A stretch of 64,000 bases of DNA, taken from NCBI RefSeq assembly GCF_037104765.1, contig NZ_JBAWSY010000005.1:1-64000 (forward strand), given 5' to 3'. Made by a program: the position numbers and the translations under genes. Position 1 is the stretch's first letter; each line of letters opens with the position of its first letter. The DNA comes from Psychrobacillus mangrovi (lineage in GTDB: Bacteria; Bacillota; Bacilli; Bacillales_A; Planococcaceae). Below, one piece after another: positions 44,189 through 53,378 of the stretch. The notes beneath the pieces were generated by a model. That model had not been told where the DNA came from. It worked only from the letters and a program-made list of their open reading frames with translations, and did no database searches.

Positions 44189-45547
44189 TCAATCTCTGAC
44201 AAGGCACGGCTTTTTGTTGTCGAATTTCCAATCCTTAATCAAGTATTGCATACCAACAGAATCATCACGTACCCCAAGCATTTGTTCATTATACAATCGG
44301 TGTGCTTGATCGATTTTTTCCATATCTAATTCTATTCCAAGACCCGGTACTTGTGGCACTTCCACTTTACCGTCGATAATCTGTAAAGGGTTTTTAGTTA
44401 ATCGTTGTCCATCTTGCCAAATCCAATGAGTGTCTATTGCCGTGATTTTCCCTGGGGCAGCTGCTGCAACATGTGTAAACATTGCTAGTGAAATATCGAA
44501 ATGATTGTTGGAATGGGAACCCCATGTTAAGCCCCATTCGTTGCACATTTGAGCAATTCTCACCGAGCCTTGCATTGTCCAAAAATGGGGATCCGCAAGT
44601 GGGATATCTACGGAATTTAATTGAATGGCATGACCCATTTCTCTCCAATCTGTGGCAATCATATTTGTTGCAGTAGGAATTCCAGTCGCACGTCGAAATT
44701 CAGCCATTACTTCCCGTGAGGAATAGCCGTTCTCTGCTCCACAAGGATCCTCAGCATAAGCAAGAACGTGACTTTGCCCTTTACACAGTTGGATTGCTTC
44801 ATTTAATGACCATGCACCGTTAGGATCCAGAGTAATCCTAGCTTCAGGAAAACGTTCAGCTAACGCCGTCACTGCCAACATCTCCTCTTTACCCTTTAAG
44901 ACTCCTCCCTTTAGCTTGAAATCATGAAACCCATACCGTTTTTGTGCAGCTTCTGCTAATGAAACTATTGCTTCAGGCGTTAGTGCCTCTTCATGTCTCA
45001 ATCGCATCCAATCATCAGGAGAATTTTGTTCGTTCAAGTAGGGAAGGTCAGTTTTCTTTCGATCACCAATATAAAACAAATAACCAAGCATTTGGACGTG
45101 TGTTCTTTGCTGTCCTTCACCCAACAGCTCAGCTACCGGAACTCCAAGATATTTACCCAATAGGTCAAGTAATGCTGCTTCAAGGGCAGTTACTACATGT
45201 ATTGTCGTTCTTAAATCAAATGTTTGGGCCCCTCTTCCCCCTGAGTCTTTAAAAGCAAATTTTGTCCGTACCTTATTTAAAATTCTATTGTAAGCACCGA
45301 TTGGTTCTGTTAGCACAAACTGCCTTGACTCTTCCAAGGTTTGGCGAATAGCTTCTCCTCCTGGAACTTCTCCTGCACCAACGTTACCATGTTCATCCTC
45401 TAAAATTACAATATTTCGAGTAAAAAAAGGACTGTGTGCTCCACTTAAGTTTAATAGCATGCTATCATGTCCAGCTACCGGAATAACCGACATTTTAACA
45501 ATCCTTGGTGAATGAACCTTCTGTTGATTTTTTGCAGTTAGTTGCAT
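44189..45547 (-). CDS. gudD: Glucarate dehydratase
   Basis: This 452-residue enolase-superfamily enzyme dehydrates D-glucarate to 5-dehydro-4-deoxy-D-glucarate. Catalytic Lys lies in FHDFKLKGGVL near 211, metal ligands in ITLDPNGAWS near 240 and YAEDPCGAENGY near 267, and the catalytic His in WGSHSNNHFDISLAMF near 341. The N terminus (VIPVAGHDSMLLNLSGAHSPFFTRNIV) is typical. The length matches B. subtilis GudD. It follows gudP on the same strand by 39 bases. Confidence 0.95.
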   Translation of the reverse strand: MQLTAKNQQKVHSPRIVKMSVIPVAGHDSMLLNLSGAHSPFFTRNIVILEDEHGNVGAGEVPGGEAIRQTLEESRQFVLTEPIGAYNRILNKVRTKFAFKDSGGRGAQTFDLRTTIHVVTALEAALLDLLGKYLGVPVAELLGEGQQRTHVQMLGYLFYIGDRKKTDLPYLNEQNSPDDWMRLRHEEALTPEAIVSLAEAAQKRYGFHDFKLKGGVLKGKEEMLAVTALAERFPEARITLDPNGAWSLNEAIQLCKGQSHVLAYAEDPCGAENGYSSREVMAEFRRATGIPTATNMIATDWREMGHAIQLNSVDIPLADPHFWTMQGSVRIAQMCNEWGLTWGSHSNNHFDISLAMFTHVAAAAPGKITAIDTHWIWQDGQRLTKNPLQIIDGKVEVPQVPGLGIELDMEKIDQAHRLYNEQMLGVRDDSVGMQYLIKDWKFDNKKPCLVRD

Positions 45548-45586
45548 AAAAACACTCCTTGTCTTTTAGTCTATTTATGTCAATTA

Positions 45587-46915
45587 TTAAATATGGGCTT
45601 CTTTAATTTCTCCTACTATAAATACATAACTTACGATTGCCACAAATGCGTTAACCCCAATAAACAATAATGCTAGGTTAAAAGAACCCGTTAAGTAAAG
45701 TATATAACCGATTATAATTGGCGTTGTAATTCCCGCGATATTTCCAAAAGTGTTAAATAACGCACCATTAATTCCTGCCATGTTTTTAGGAGAAATATCA
45801 GATATAACTGCCCAGCCAAGACCACCAAATCCTTTTCCAAAAAAAGCAAGAGACATGATGCTAATCACGAGTACAATTGAATCCATGTAATTCGCGCTGA
45901 TAATGCTCATGGATATGAGCATTCCTGTTATTATCGGAATTTTGCGAGCTAGAGTAAGTGAAAAGCCCTTTCCCATTAATCGATCTGAAAACATTCCACC
46001 AGTGATGGCGCCAATAAAAGCGGCAAATGCAGGAAATATTGAAACAAACCCGACTTCAAGAACAGACATACTCTTTTCCGTTATAAGATAAACAGGAAAC
46101 CATGTAAGAAAAAAGTAAGTAATCGTCGTAGCACTATATTGTGCTATATATACTCCGACAATCATACGGTTTTTTAATAACCGAAAAATAACCCTTTTGC
46201 CTAAGGATTCTGCAGATGACTCATCGTCAATTTTCTTATTTGTATATGTATGAGCACCACCTCTTTGTAAATATTCCATTTCTTCTGATGTAATTCGCTT
46301 ATGCTTTCCAGGAATATCATAATTCCCTACCCAAATCAACGCAAAACAAATACCCATTAATCCTAGAAATATGAAAACATAGTTCCAGCCATAAATGTAC
46401 GTGATCCACCCGATTAACGGCGCGAAGATGACCGCTGAAAAATACTGTGCTGAACTAAATACAGCAGTTCCAACGCCTCTTTCTTTCGAAGGAAACCATT
46501 CAGCAACGATTCGCGCATTAGAAGGGAAAACTGGTGCAGTTATTAAACCCATAAGCAATCGTAAAGTAAACAGTAGTATTACCGCCAGATTACCATAAAA
46601 AAATCCAATAAATCCATGCAGAATGGATAAGATTGACCAAAGAAAAATGACCGTACCGTAAACTAGTTTTGTCCCATATCGGTCAATTAAAATTCCTCCG
46701 GGGATTTGCCCTATTACATAGGACCAGCTGAATGCAGAAAAAATATATCCCATAGTGACTGAATCTATCTTCAAATCACTGGTAATTGCATTGCCAGCAA
46801 TAGACAATACCGACCTATCCGCAAAACTTAATGAAGTAATGACAAACAACATGAAGACAATTGTATAGCGAAGATTTCTTTTTATATATTTATTTAGATT
46901 TGTAAATAAAATCAT
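45587..46915 (-). CDS. gudP: MFS glucarate/galactarate transporter
   Basis: This 442-residue anion:cation symporter of the MFS has 12 membrane segments and the ACS-family start RYTIVFMLFVITSLSFADRSVLSIAG (about 15-41), then FSAFSWSYVIGQIPGGILIDRYGTKLVYG near 60-88 and FPSNARIVAEWFPSKERG near 127. It is adjacent to gudD, as in B. subtilis and E. coli. A full second importer (TctABC) in this cluster would overlap its role. Confidence 0.92.
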   Translation of the reverse strand: MILFTNLNKYIKRNLRYTIVFMLFVITSLSFADRSVLSIAGNAITSDLKIDSVTMGYIFSAFSWSYVIGQIPGGILIDRYGTKLVYGTVIFLWSILSILHGFIGFFYGNLAVILLFTLRLLMGLITAPVFPSNARIVAEWFPSKERGVGTAVFSSAQYFSAVIFAPLIGWITYIYGWNYVFIFLGLMGICFALIWVGNYDIPGKHKRITSEEMEYLQRGGAHTYTNKKIDDESSAESLGKRVIFRLLKNRMIVGVYIAQYSATTITYFFLTWFPVYLITEKSMSVLEVGFVSIFPAFAAFIGAITGGMFSDRLMGKGFSLTLARKIPIITGMLISMSIISANYMDSIVLVISIMSLAFFGKGFGGLGWAVISDISPKNMAGINGALFNTFGNIAGITTPIIIGYILYLTGSFNLALLFIGVNAFVAIVSYVFIVGEIKEAHI

Positions 46916-46981
46916 TAAATCACTTCCCTATTTGGACACAGCAACTAAATCCCCTTTGAGATATTCTTTATCTTTTTTATC

Positions 46982-47017
46982 GAAAAACTAGGAGTTAAGC
47001 CTTTTATGCGTAACTCC
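46982..47017 (-). terminator. Internal terminator between the dehydrogenase gene and gudP
   Basis: GGAGTTAAGC pairs with GCGTAACTCC (47008-47017), one mismatch, followed on the minus strand by TAGTTTTTC. It may lower expression of gudP-gudD relative to the upstream genes. Confidence 0.6.
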
Positions 47018-47028
47018 CAAAGTCTCTA

Positions 47029-48492
47029 CTATTTAATAAATACTGTTTTAATTGATGTGAAAAACTCCATAGCCGCTCTTCCTTGTTCACGTGAGTGTGA
47101 GCTGGACTGTTTCATACCTCCAAATGGTGCCTGTAATTCTACACCAGCACTTTCTGCATTGATTCGAACTAGTCCAGCGTCCATTTCGTTAATGAACTCC
47201 AGCATGTTACTAATCTTTGTAGTAAAAATCGAAGCACTCAATCCATACTCCGAGTCGTTTGCCATTTCAAGTGCTTCCTCAACTGTATCTACTTTCATAA
47301 GTGCAAGGACAGGTCCAAATATTTCTTCCCTTGCGATGGTCATATTCGGTGTAACCTCATCAAAAACTGTCGGTTCAACAAAATAGCCATTGGTCGTTTT
47401 AGATTTAGGAATCATGTTCCCACCAAAAACTAGCTTAGCCCCTTCTTCTTTACCTTTTTCAATGAATGATAGGACATTATTAAGTTGGCTTTCACTCGCT
47501 ACCGGACCCATCCAGTTACTTTCCTCCATACCGTTGCCCACGGTAATTTCAGCGACCTTTTTAAGTAGCTTATCTTTGAACTCTGCATAAACACCTTTTT
47601 GCACAATTACTCTACTCGTTGCTGTACATTTTTGACCTGTAGATTTAAGTCCCCCGCTAATTGTCGCTTCCACCGCTAAGTCTAAATCAGCATCATCAGT
47701 CACGATAACAGGGTTTTTTCCACCCATTTCTAACTGATACTTAATACCACGATTCAATGCAGCTCGCCCGAGTTGTTTGCCTACTGTATTTGATCCAGTA
47801 AAAGTTATGGCATCCACTCCTGGATGTTCCGCCAATCCTTGGCCTATAATCGAGCCAGATCCGGTAACCATATTAATAACACCCTCAGGTAACCCTGCTT
47901 TTTGAAAGCATTCGATAACTTTTGAACAAGTAACAGCCGCATCACTTGCCGGCTTGATCACAACCGTGTTTCCATAAATCAGAGCCGGTGCAATTTTCCA
48001 AATAGGAATTGCAACCGGGAAATTCCATGGGGTTACCACACCTACTACTCCTAAAGGCACTCTCGTTGTGAACATAAGAGCAGCACTATCCGAGGAAGGA
48101 ATTACATCGCCAACAGATCTCATACCCTCACCAGCATAGTAACGTAGGATAGCTACTCCACGGGCAGTTTCCCCTTTTGCCTCTGCAAACGTTTTACCCA
48201 TTTCTTTTGTCATAGATTCGGCGACGACTTCTATACTTTCTTCAAGGATAGTCGCAACTTTAAACAGATAATCGCCCCTTGCGCTTCCGGAAAGTTTTCT
48301 CCATCCTTTTTGAGCTTTTCTTGCAGCAGAAACAGCTCTATCTAAATCATCGGCAGACGACATTTGGAAGGAACCCAATACTTCATCTTTATTTGAAGGA
48401 TTAAAGCTGTCTGCTGTTTTCCCCGTATCGGAAGCAATCCATTCACCATTAATATAGTTTAAAAATGTTTTAGATTTCGTTTGAGTAGTCAT
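47029..48492 (-). CDS. 2,5-dioxovalerate (alpha-ketoglutarate semialdehyde) dehydrogenase
   Basis: This 487-residue aldehyde dehydrogenase should oxidise 2,5-dioxopentanoate, the KdgD product, to 2-oxoglutarate. Catalytic Cys lies in SGGLKSTGQKCTATSRVIV near 287, Glu in LEMGGKNPVIV near 254 and the cofactor site in VTPWNFPVAIPIWK near 153. The relationship to B. subtilis YcbD fits. It is ten bases downstream of kdgD. Substrate is assigned from context. Confidence 0.9.
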   Translation of the reverse strand: MTTQTKSKTFLNYINGEWIASDTGKTADSFNPSNKDEVLGSFQMSSADDLDRAVSAARKAQKGWRKLSGSARGDYLFKVATILEESIEVVAESMTKEMGKTFAEAKGETARGVAILRYYAGEGMRSVGDVIPSSDSAALMFTTRVPLGVVGVVTPWNFPVAIPIWKIAPALIYGNTVVIKPASDAAVTCSKVIECFQKAGLPEGVINMVTGSGSIIGQGLAEHPGVDAITFTGSNTVGKQLGRAALNRGIKYQLEMGGKNPVIVTDDADLDLAVEATISGGLKSTGQKCTATSRVIVQKGVYAEFKDKLLKKVAEITVGNGMEESNWMGPVASESQLNNVLSFIEKGKEEGAKLVFGGNMIPKSKTTNGYFVEPTVFDEVTPNMTIAREEIFGPVLALMKVDTVEEALEMANDSEYGLSASIFTTKISNMLEFINEMDAGLVRINAESAGVELQAPFGGMKQSSSHSREQGRAAMEFFTSIKTVFIK

Positions 48493-48501
48493 AAGGACCT
48501 C

Positions 48502-49435
48502 CTAGATAGTTGTTTTTGTCTTTGTTGGATATTTTTCCAATGCTTTTTCAATAATCTCTTTCAGTTGCTCATAGTGTGCGGTTTCCACCGGGGCGATCGG
48601 TGCCCTAACATTGGTGGTGACGGGCAAACCAATGATTTTCATGCCCGCTTTAATTAGAGAAACTGCATACCCCTTCTTCTGTTTTCTAATTTTGTGAATA
48701 GGCAAAATTACATCTTCAAATAATTCATGAGCAACTTCTTTATCCCCTTTCAGTAACGCTTCGTAATACATTGCTGAAATATGAGGAATATAGTTTGATA
48801 TCGCGGATGAATAAGTTTTGAATCCAAGATTTAAGTATGCGCCCATCGTTACTTCTGCTAATGGCATCCCGTTAATCCACTCGAGACGTTCACCAATTAA
48901 GTGAGTAAGTTCTGAGTTAAGTTCCATGTTGCCTACTCCATCCTTGAACCCAACGAGCTGCGGGTATTCACATAATTTCTCTAAAGTATCCGCATTCAAG
49001 ATACAATTATCACGATTGTACACGATTGCATTCAAATCGGTACTTTCAATAATCTTACTTAAATAATGATATAATCCCTCTTGGGATGGGTCGATCAAAT
49101 AAGGGGGGTAGGATCAAGTAGCCTTCCGCTCCAAGTTCTGCTGATATTTTTGCCTGTTCCAACGCATAAGAGATATTACCTCCCACACCAGTGTAAAGTG
49201 GCACCTTTCCTTTTGTTTTTTCAACAGCAACACCTACCATCAATCGATATTCTTCGTTGCATATTGCATGTAATTCCCCTGCTCCACATGCAACGAATAT
49301 GGAAGTCAAACCTTCATCCAATAAAAAATCAATATTTGCACCAAGTGCGTTTAAGTCTATCTTCCCTTCATTATCCATTGGAGCAACTGGAAAACCTAAA
49401 ATTCCTGTCGGTACTTTTCTATTTTTCTTCGTCAT
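48502..49435 (-). pseudogene. kdgD: kdgD (5-dehydro-4-deoxyglucarate dehydratase) with a +1 frameshift
   Basis: The gene is split in two frames that together give a complete ~310-residue dihydrodipicolinate-synthase-fold enzyme. The first frame (ATG at 49435, GAGGGTG upstream) encodes FPVAPMDNEGKID...GGNISYALEQAK to GYLILPP. The second begins at YLIDPSQEGLYHYL and contains the Schiff-base region (YNRDNCIL, GFKDGVGN). They differ by one base at a run of six G (49103-49108, C on the coding strand): with five, the reading would be LPPYLIDPSQEG without a break. Either a real mutation, slippage or a sequencing error; otherwise the gene looks under normal selection. Decarboxylating dehydration of the common gudD/garD product depends on it. 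Confidence 0.88.
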
Positions 49436-49518
49436 CTTTAATACACCCTCAATTCATAATGTTCTGATTATCTATATTCTAAGACGGTTAAACTCTTTAT
49501 CAATTACTAATCTTTTGC

Positions 49519-51051
49519 TTAGGTTACAGGAGAGGGATTGAATAAAGCTAAATCATTTTGTATTCCCCACTTATCAGCCCAAGTTTGTTTCGTACCACTC
49601 GCAACATCTAGAATGTTCTTGAAAATCTCCCAGCCAACATCTTGTATAGAAGATTCTCCAATGGCAATTTTACCAGCATTGATATCAATGAGATCATGCC
49701 ACTGATCCTGTAACTCATTTCTCGTTGAAACCTTCAGAACCGGGGCAACTGTTAAGTTATATGGCGTTCCTCGTCCGGTGGTAAATACTTGCAAATGAAT
49801 TCCTGAAGCTAATTGTAAAGTTCCACAAACAAAATCGCTTGCAGGGGTTGCAGCAAAAATTAAACCTTTCTTTTTTACCTTCTCACCTGGAGCCAACACA
49901 TCAACGATTGGCAAAGTTCCAGACTTTACAATGGAACCCAATGACTTTTCAACTACATTCGACAAGCCGCCAAGTTTATTACCTGGCGATGGATTTGCAC
50001 TACGATCTGCTTTCCCTCTCTTTAAATATTCGTCATACCACTTCATTTCACGGATTAAAGCTTGACCGACTTCTTCATTTTCTGCTCGTGGAGTTAACAG
50101 GTGAATTGCATCCCTAACTTCTGTAACCTCAGAGAAGAGTACAGTAGCCCCCGCTCTAATTAAAAGATCTGTCGTATGTCCTAATGAGGGGTTGGCAGTC
50201 ACTCCTGAAAAAGCATCACTCCCACCACATTGAACACCAATTACTAGCTCGGAAATCGGGCAAACTTCCCTTTTTCGATTATTTAGTCTGTTTAATCTTT
50301 GTTCGGCCATTGCAAGAATTGAGTCAATCATATTTGAAAATCCATTTTCATTCTGAAGCGTCAGGATATTATCATTGTTGTTCCCATTATTTAATTGGGT
50401 TGGCACTATCTTTTCACAGCCCAATCCGACGATCATTACTTCCCCTCCAAAGTTCGGATGGTTTGCTAAATTTCGAATCGTGCGTATGGGTATTTCAGCA
50501 TCAGGAGCATTAATAGCTACTCCACACCCGTAGTTATGATTTAATGCGATAACTCCATCCACATTTGGAAACTTTGGCAGTAAATCCTCTTTGATTCTGT
50601 TCGTCGCATATTCCAAAACTCCAGCTACACATTGAACGCTCGTCGTTATTCCTAACAAATTTTTCGTTCCCACACTACCATCTGAATTGCGGTATCCAAG
50701 AAACGTAAAATCTTCTTCTAAAGGTTCCACCTTTTTTAAGTTTGTCGAAAATGGAAGTGAATCCAGTTTAGGAGGTGTTGGCATATTAATTAGAGACTCT
50801 TTGATCCAACTTCCCTTTTTTATTAAATCTTTAGCGTAACCAATCACTTCTCCGTAGCGAATGATTTCTTCCCCTACATGTATATCGTATAAAGCGACCT
50901 TATGTCCTTGTGGAATTTGTTCAATGAGCGTTAAGCCACATAAAAATTTGGCACCTTTCATTAATCCTCTTGTATTAACGATAATTGCAGTGTTGTCATT
51001 AGCATTCATTTTTATGAATAAAGGAATTTCAGAATCCATCTTATTGACCAC
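49519..51051 (-). CDS. garD: Galactarate dehydratase
   Basis: This 510-residue enzyme of the UxaA/GarD family dehydrates galactarate to 5-dehydro-4-deoxy-D-glucarate. The N-terminal SAF domain covers about 1-95 (DIHVGEEIIRYGEVIGYA), and the catalytic part has YRNSDGSVGTKNLLGI near 120, HNYGCGVAI near 173, VGLGCEK near 212, VGVQCGGSDAFSGVTANPSLG near 266 and the iron-site region to the end. The GTG at 51051 is seven bases after AAGGAG and gives the exact length of B. subtilis GarD; an earlier TTG lies on the ribosome site. Confidence 0.93.
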   Translation of the reverse strand: MVNKMDSEIPLFIKMNANDNTAIIVNTRGLMKGAKFLCGLTLIEQIPQGHKVALYDIHVGEEIIRYGEVIGYAKDLIKKGSWIKESLINMPTPPKLDSLPFSTNLKKVEPLEEDFTFLGYRNSDGSVGTKNLLGITTSVQCVAGVLEYATNRIKEDLLPKFPNVDGVIALNHNYGCGVAINAPDAEIPIRTIRNLANHPNFGGEVMIVGLGCEKIVPTQLNNGNNNDNILTLQNENGFSNMIDSILAMAEQRLNRLNNRKREVCPISELVIGVQCGGSDAFSGVTANPSLGHTTDLLIRAGATVLFSEVTEVRDAIHLLTPRAENEEVGQALIREMKWYDEYLKRGKADRSANPSPGNKLGGLSNVVEKSLGSIVKSGTLPIVDVLAPGEKVKKKGLIFAATPASDFVCGTLQLASGIHLQVFTTGRGTPYNLTVAPVLKVSTRNELQDQWHDLIDINAGKIAIGESSIQDVGWEIFKNILDVASGTKQTWADKWGIQNDLALFNPSPVT

Positions 51052-51088
51052 ATTCAAACTCCTTTCCAAAAGTTATTAAACAATATAT

Positions 51089-52102
51089 TCACCCTTCGAA
51101 TTCTGTCAGTGCTGCAAACAACGCTTTTATGTACCCTACTGAATAAGCAAACCCCAAACTGGATGTTTTCCATCCGATATTCGAATGCTCCCATCTGGTA
51201 TCTAAATCTGGTTTATCACCAGCCATTGTAGGTACATGGTCAGGATTTATGCAGCCATCATAGCCAACTTTTCTTAGTTCTAGTAGCAATTTGAACATGT
51301 TCATGTCACCATCATCCAGTAGTGCCTCTTCAAAAGCACCCGCAGTAGGCAAACTTCCTCTGACGTTACGGAAATGAACTAAAAATATTCTTCCTTTTCG
51401 TCCAAAATGATTAATCTCATCAAGAACTAAAGATGAACCCCCTGCTTCCGCACGAGTTCCGATACAATAGACTAACCCCACATTTTTGTTTGGAAAATCG
51501 TCGATAATCCGATGCAGTCCAATACCTCCGAACGGAGAATCTGGATGTGGTGTGTCAGATGGATGCATAGCTATTCTAACTCCACTATCTTGTGCTGTTG
51601 GAACCAATTCCTTATATGCACGTTGAACCGCCTCCCACCAATTTTCCAATTCTTCCAATGTAGGTGTTTCCTTTTTTTCTTTCATCATGCCTAGACTTTC
51701 ACCTCGTGATATTGCACCACCACGTTGAATCGCTTTGTAATTTCTCGAAAGACCGTAAAACACATCTCCTTCAAAACGTTGTCTGACTATGTCGATTTTT
51801 GCTTCTCCGAATACCTTTACTGCATTAACTGAATTTTGGAGCTGTAATTCACTCCCTGGACGATTTAACATAAAGTCATCCGTTATGTTTGGTAAAGTTA
51901 CTCGATTGATATCCATCCCATAAGAGCGAATTCTTTTTTGCAATTTCAATAATTTATCTAAGTCAGGAAACCCTTGATCCTGCACACCTGCAAAAGAACC
52001 CCCCGCCCCAAAATCTATACAATCAACGCCGAGTTGGGACATTTGTTGTAAATCCAAATCGGTTAAATCTGATGTATTCACGGTTACAGAAACTTTCAAC
52101 AT
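51089..52102 (-). CDS. Mannonate dehydratase family protein (UxuA-like)
   Basis: This 337-residue TIM-barrel protein matches the UxuA family: IAMHPSDTPHPDSPFGGIG near 178, GLVYCIGTRAEAGG near 212, FLVHFRNVRGSLPT near 240 and CINPDHVPTMAGDKPD near 285. UxuA dehydrates D-mannonate to 2-keto-3-deoxygluconate. No uxuB, uxaC or kdgK/kdgA is in the window, so the natural substrate within a hexarate cluster is uncertain. It is 37 bases upstream of garD. Confidence 0.87.
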   Translation of the reverse strand: MLKVSVTVNTSDLTDLDLQQMSQLGVDCIDFGAGGSFAGVQDQGFPDLDKLLKLQKRIRSYGMDINRVTLPNITDDFMLNRPGSELQLQNSVNAVKVFGEAKIDIVRQRFEGDVFYGLSRNYKAIQRGGAISRGESLGMMKEKKETPTLEELENWWEAVQRAYKELVPTAQDSGVRIAMHPSDTPHPDSPFGGIGLHRIIDDFPNKNVGLVYCIGTRAEAGGSSLVLDEINHFGRKGRIFLVHFRNVRGSLPTAGAFEEALLDDGDMNMFKLLLELRKVGYDGCINPDHVPTMAGDKPDLDTRWEHSNIGWKTSSLGFAYSVGYIKALFAALTEFEG

Positions 52103-52186
52103 CTGTTATTCACCTCAAATAAGTTTTCTTTTATCTATCTTTAATGAGATTATTTTCGAAACTAAAGATCTATTATGCTTTTCATA

Positions 52187-52231
52187 AAACTCATGACAGC
52201 TCCATATAAAAGTAGTATAGATGCTGCCATG
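52187..52231 (-). terminator. Weak hairpin after the second tctC gene
   Basis: CATGACAGC pairs with GCTGCCATG (one mismatch) across a 22-base loop; the minus strand then reads AGTTTTATG. It may attenuate transcription into the uxuA-like gene. Confidence 0.4.
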
Positions 52232-52291
52232 AATTTATTGCATTTCACTTATTTAAACTAGTACGTTTTAACAAACCTTGTAAAAATCAAT

Positions 52292-53305
52292 TTATTTTTC
52301 TTGTGAAATTTTATAAGCCTCTTCGTAACTAGAATTTATTTCTTCCAGCTTAGCGTTAGTTTCTTCTGTATCTAAGTAGGTAGGAGAAAGCCAAGAAGCT
52401 TTGATTTCTTTCTGATATTCTTCGTTTGCAACTACATTTTCAATAGCTTTTGAGAATTTCCCCACAAATTCATCGGGTGTATCCTTATGGAATCCCCAGT
52501 AAAATACTTTATCAATTACAATATCGATACCTTGTTCTTTAAACGTAGGAACTTCAGGAGCTCCTTCAAGACGTTGCTCCGCCATGATTCCAAGAGGAAC
52601 CATATCACCTGATTCAATATAGCCGCTGACCAGACCTAGCGATGTAGGGACAATGTCCACACGTCCTCCAAGTAGGGCCGCAATTTTATCTGCTGCTCCA
52701 CCAACGTCCACGATATTAAATTCCACACCAGCAAGTTTTTGGAATTGAAGTGTTTGAATATATGTCATCGAACCAACTTCGGTTGCCATCGTTACTTTTC
52801 CAGGATTCGCTTTTGCATACTCAATTAAAGATGGGATATCATTAAATTTTGAATCTTTATGGGTTAAGAACGTATTTGATTGATCTAATACTCCTATGCC
52901 TGCCATTTTAAATTCGTCATATGTGTAATCTGTAAGCCCAAAAATATTGTTCAATAACATGGAATTATGAAAAGCGAGAACAGTCTGTCCGTTTGCTTCA
53001 GCATCTAAAACCGTTTGGGTTCCTGTTGCTCCACCGGCACCTGTTACATTGGTTACTACTACATTCGTATTTAGTTCATCTTTCAAATACTTTGCCATAA
53101 TTCGTGTGTTTAAATCTGTGTCTCCACCTGCTCCAGCAGGCACGATAACCGTGATGGGACCAGCAGGATAATCCGCAGCCGGATCTTCCGCAACCGGATC
53201 TTCCGCTTCTACACTTTTTCCAGTCTCTTCACTACAAGCACCAAGAAATACAAGTGCTACCAAAAGTACTAAACCAAATAAACTCTTTCTTAACAATTTC
53301 TGCAT
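52292..53305 (-). CDS. TTT-family solute-binding lipoprotein (TctC), hexarate cluster
   Basis: This 337-residue lipoprotein has the lipobox LGAC (Cys near 24), a short acidic linker with a repeated AEDPA segment, then the TctC domain (YPAGPITVIVPAGAGGDTDLNTRIMAKYL near 45-73, VTGAGGATGTQTV near 86, VDVGGAADKIAALLGGRVDIV near 198). It is separated by 73 bases from the tctA gene, which carries an in-frame stop. It probably binds an aldaric acid or related compound. Confidence 0.9.
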   Translation of the reverse strand: MQKLLRKSLFGLVLLVALVFLGACSEETGKSVEAEDPVAEDPAADYPAGPITVIVPAGAGGDTDLNTRIMAKYLKDELNTNVVVTNVTGAGGATGTQTVLDAEANGQTVLAFHNSMLLNNIFGLTDYTYDEFKMAGIGVLDQSNTFLTHKDSKFNDIPSLIEYAKANPGKVTMATEVGSMTYIQTLQFQKLAGVEFNIVDVGGAADKIAALLGGRVDIVPTSLGLVSGYIESGDMVPLGIMAEQRLEGAPEVPTFKEQGIDIVIDKVFYWGFHKDTPDEFVGKFSKAIENVVANEEYQKEIKASWLSPTYLDTEETNAKLEEINSSYEEAYKISQEK

Positions 53306-53378
53306 ATTCTTTTCCCCTTTGTTTTTTTTATTTTAACGGGGTTTGGCCCATTAAAAGCAGATTTTCTAGTACACTCGT

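Noticed and set aside
48502..49098. A separate short DapA-like gene starting at TTG 49098
   Set aside because: It continues the kdgD protein exactly after a one-base shift and has no ribosome site of its own.
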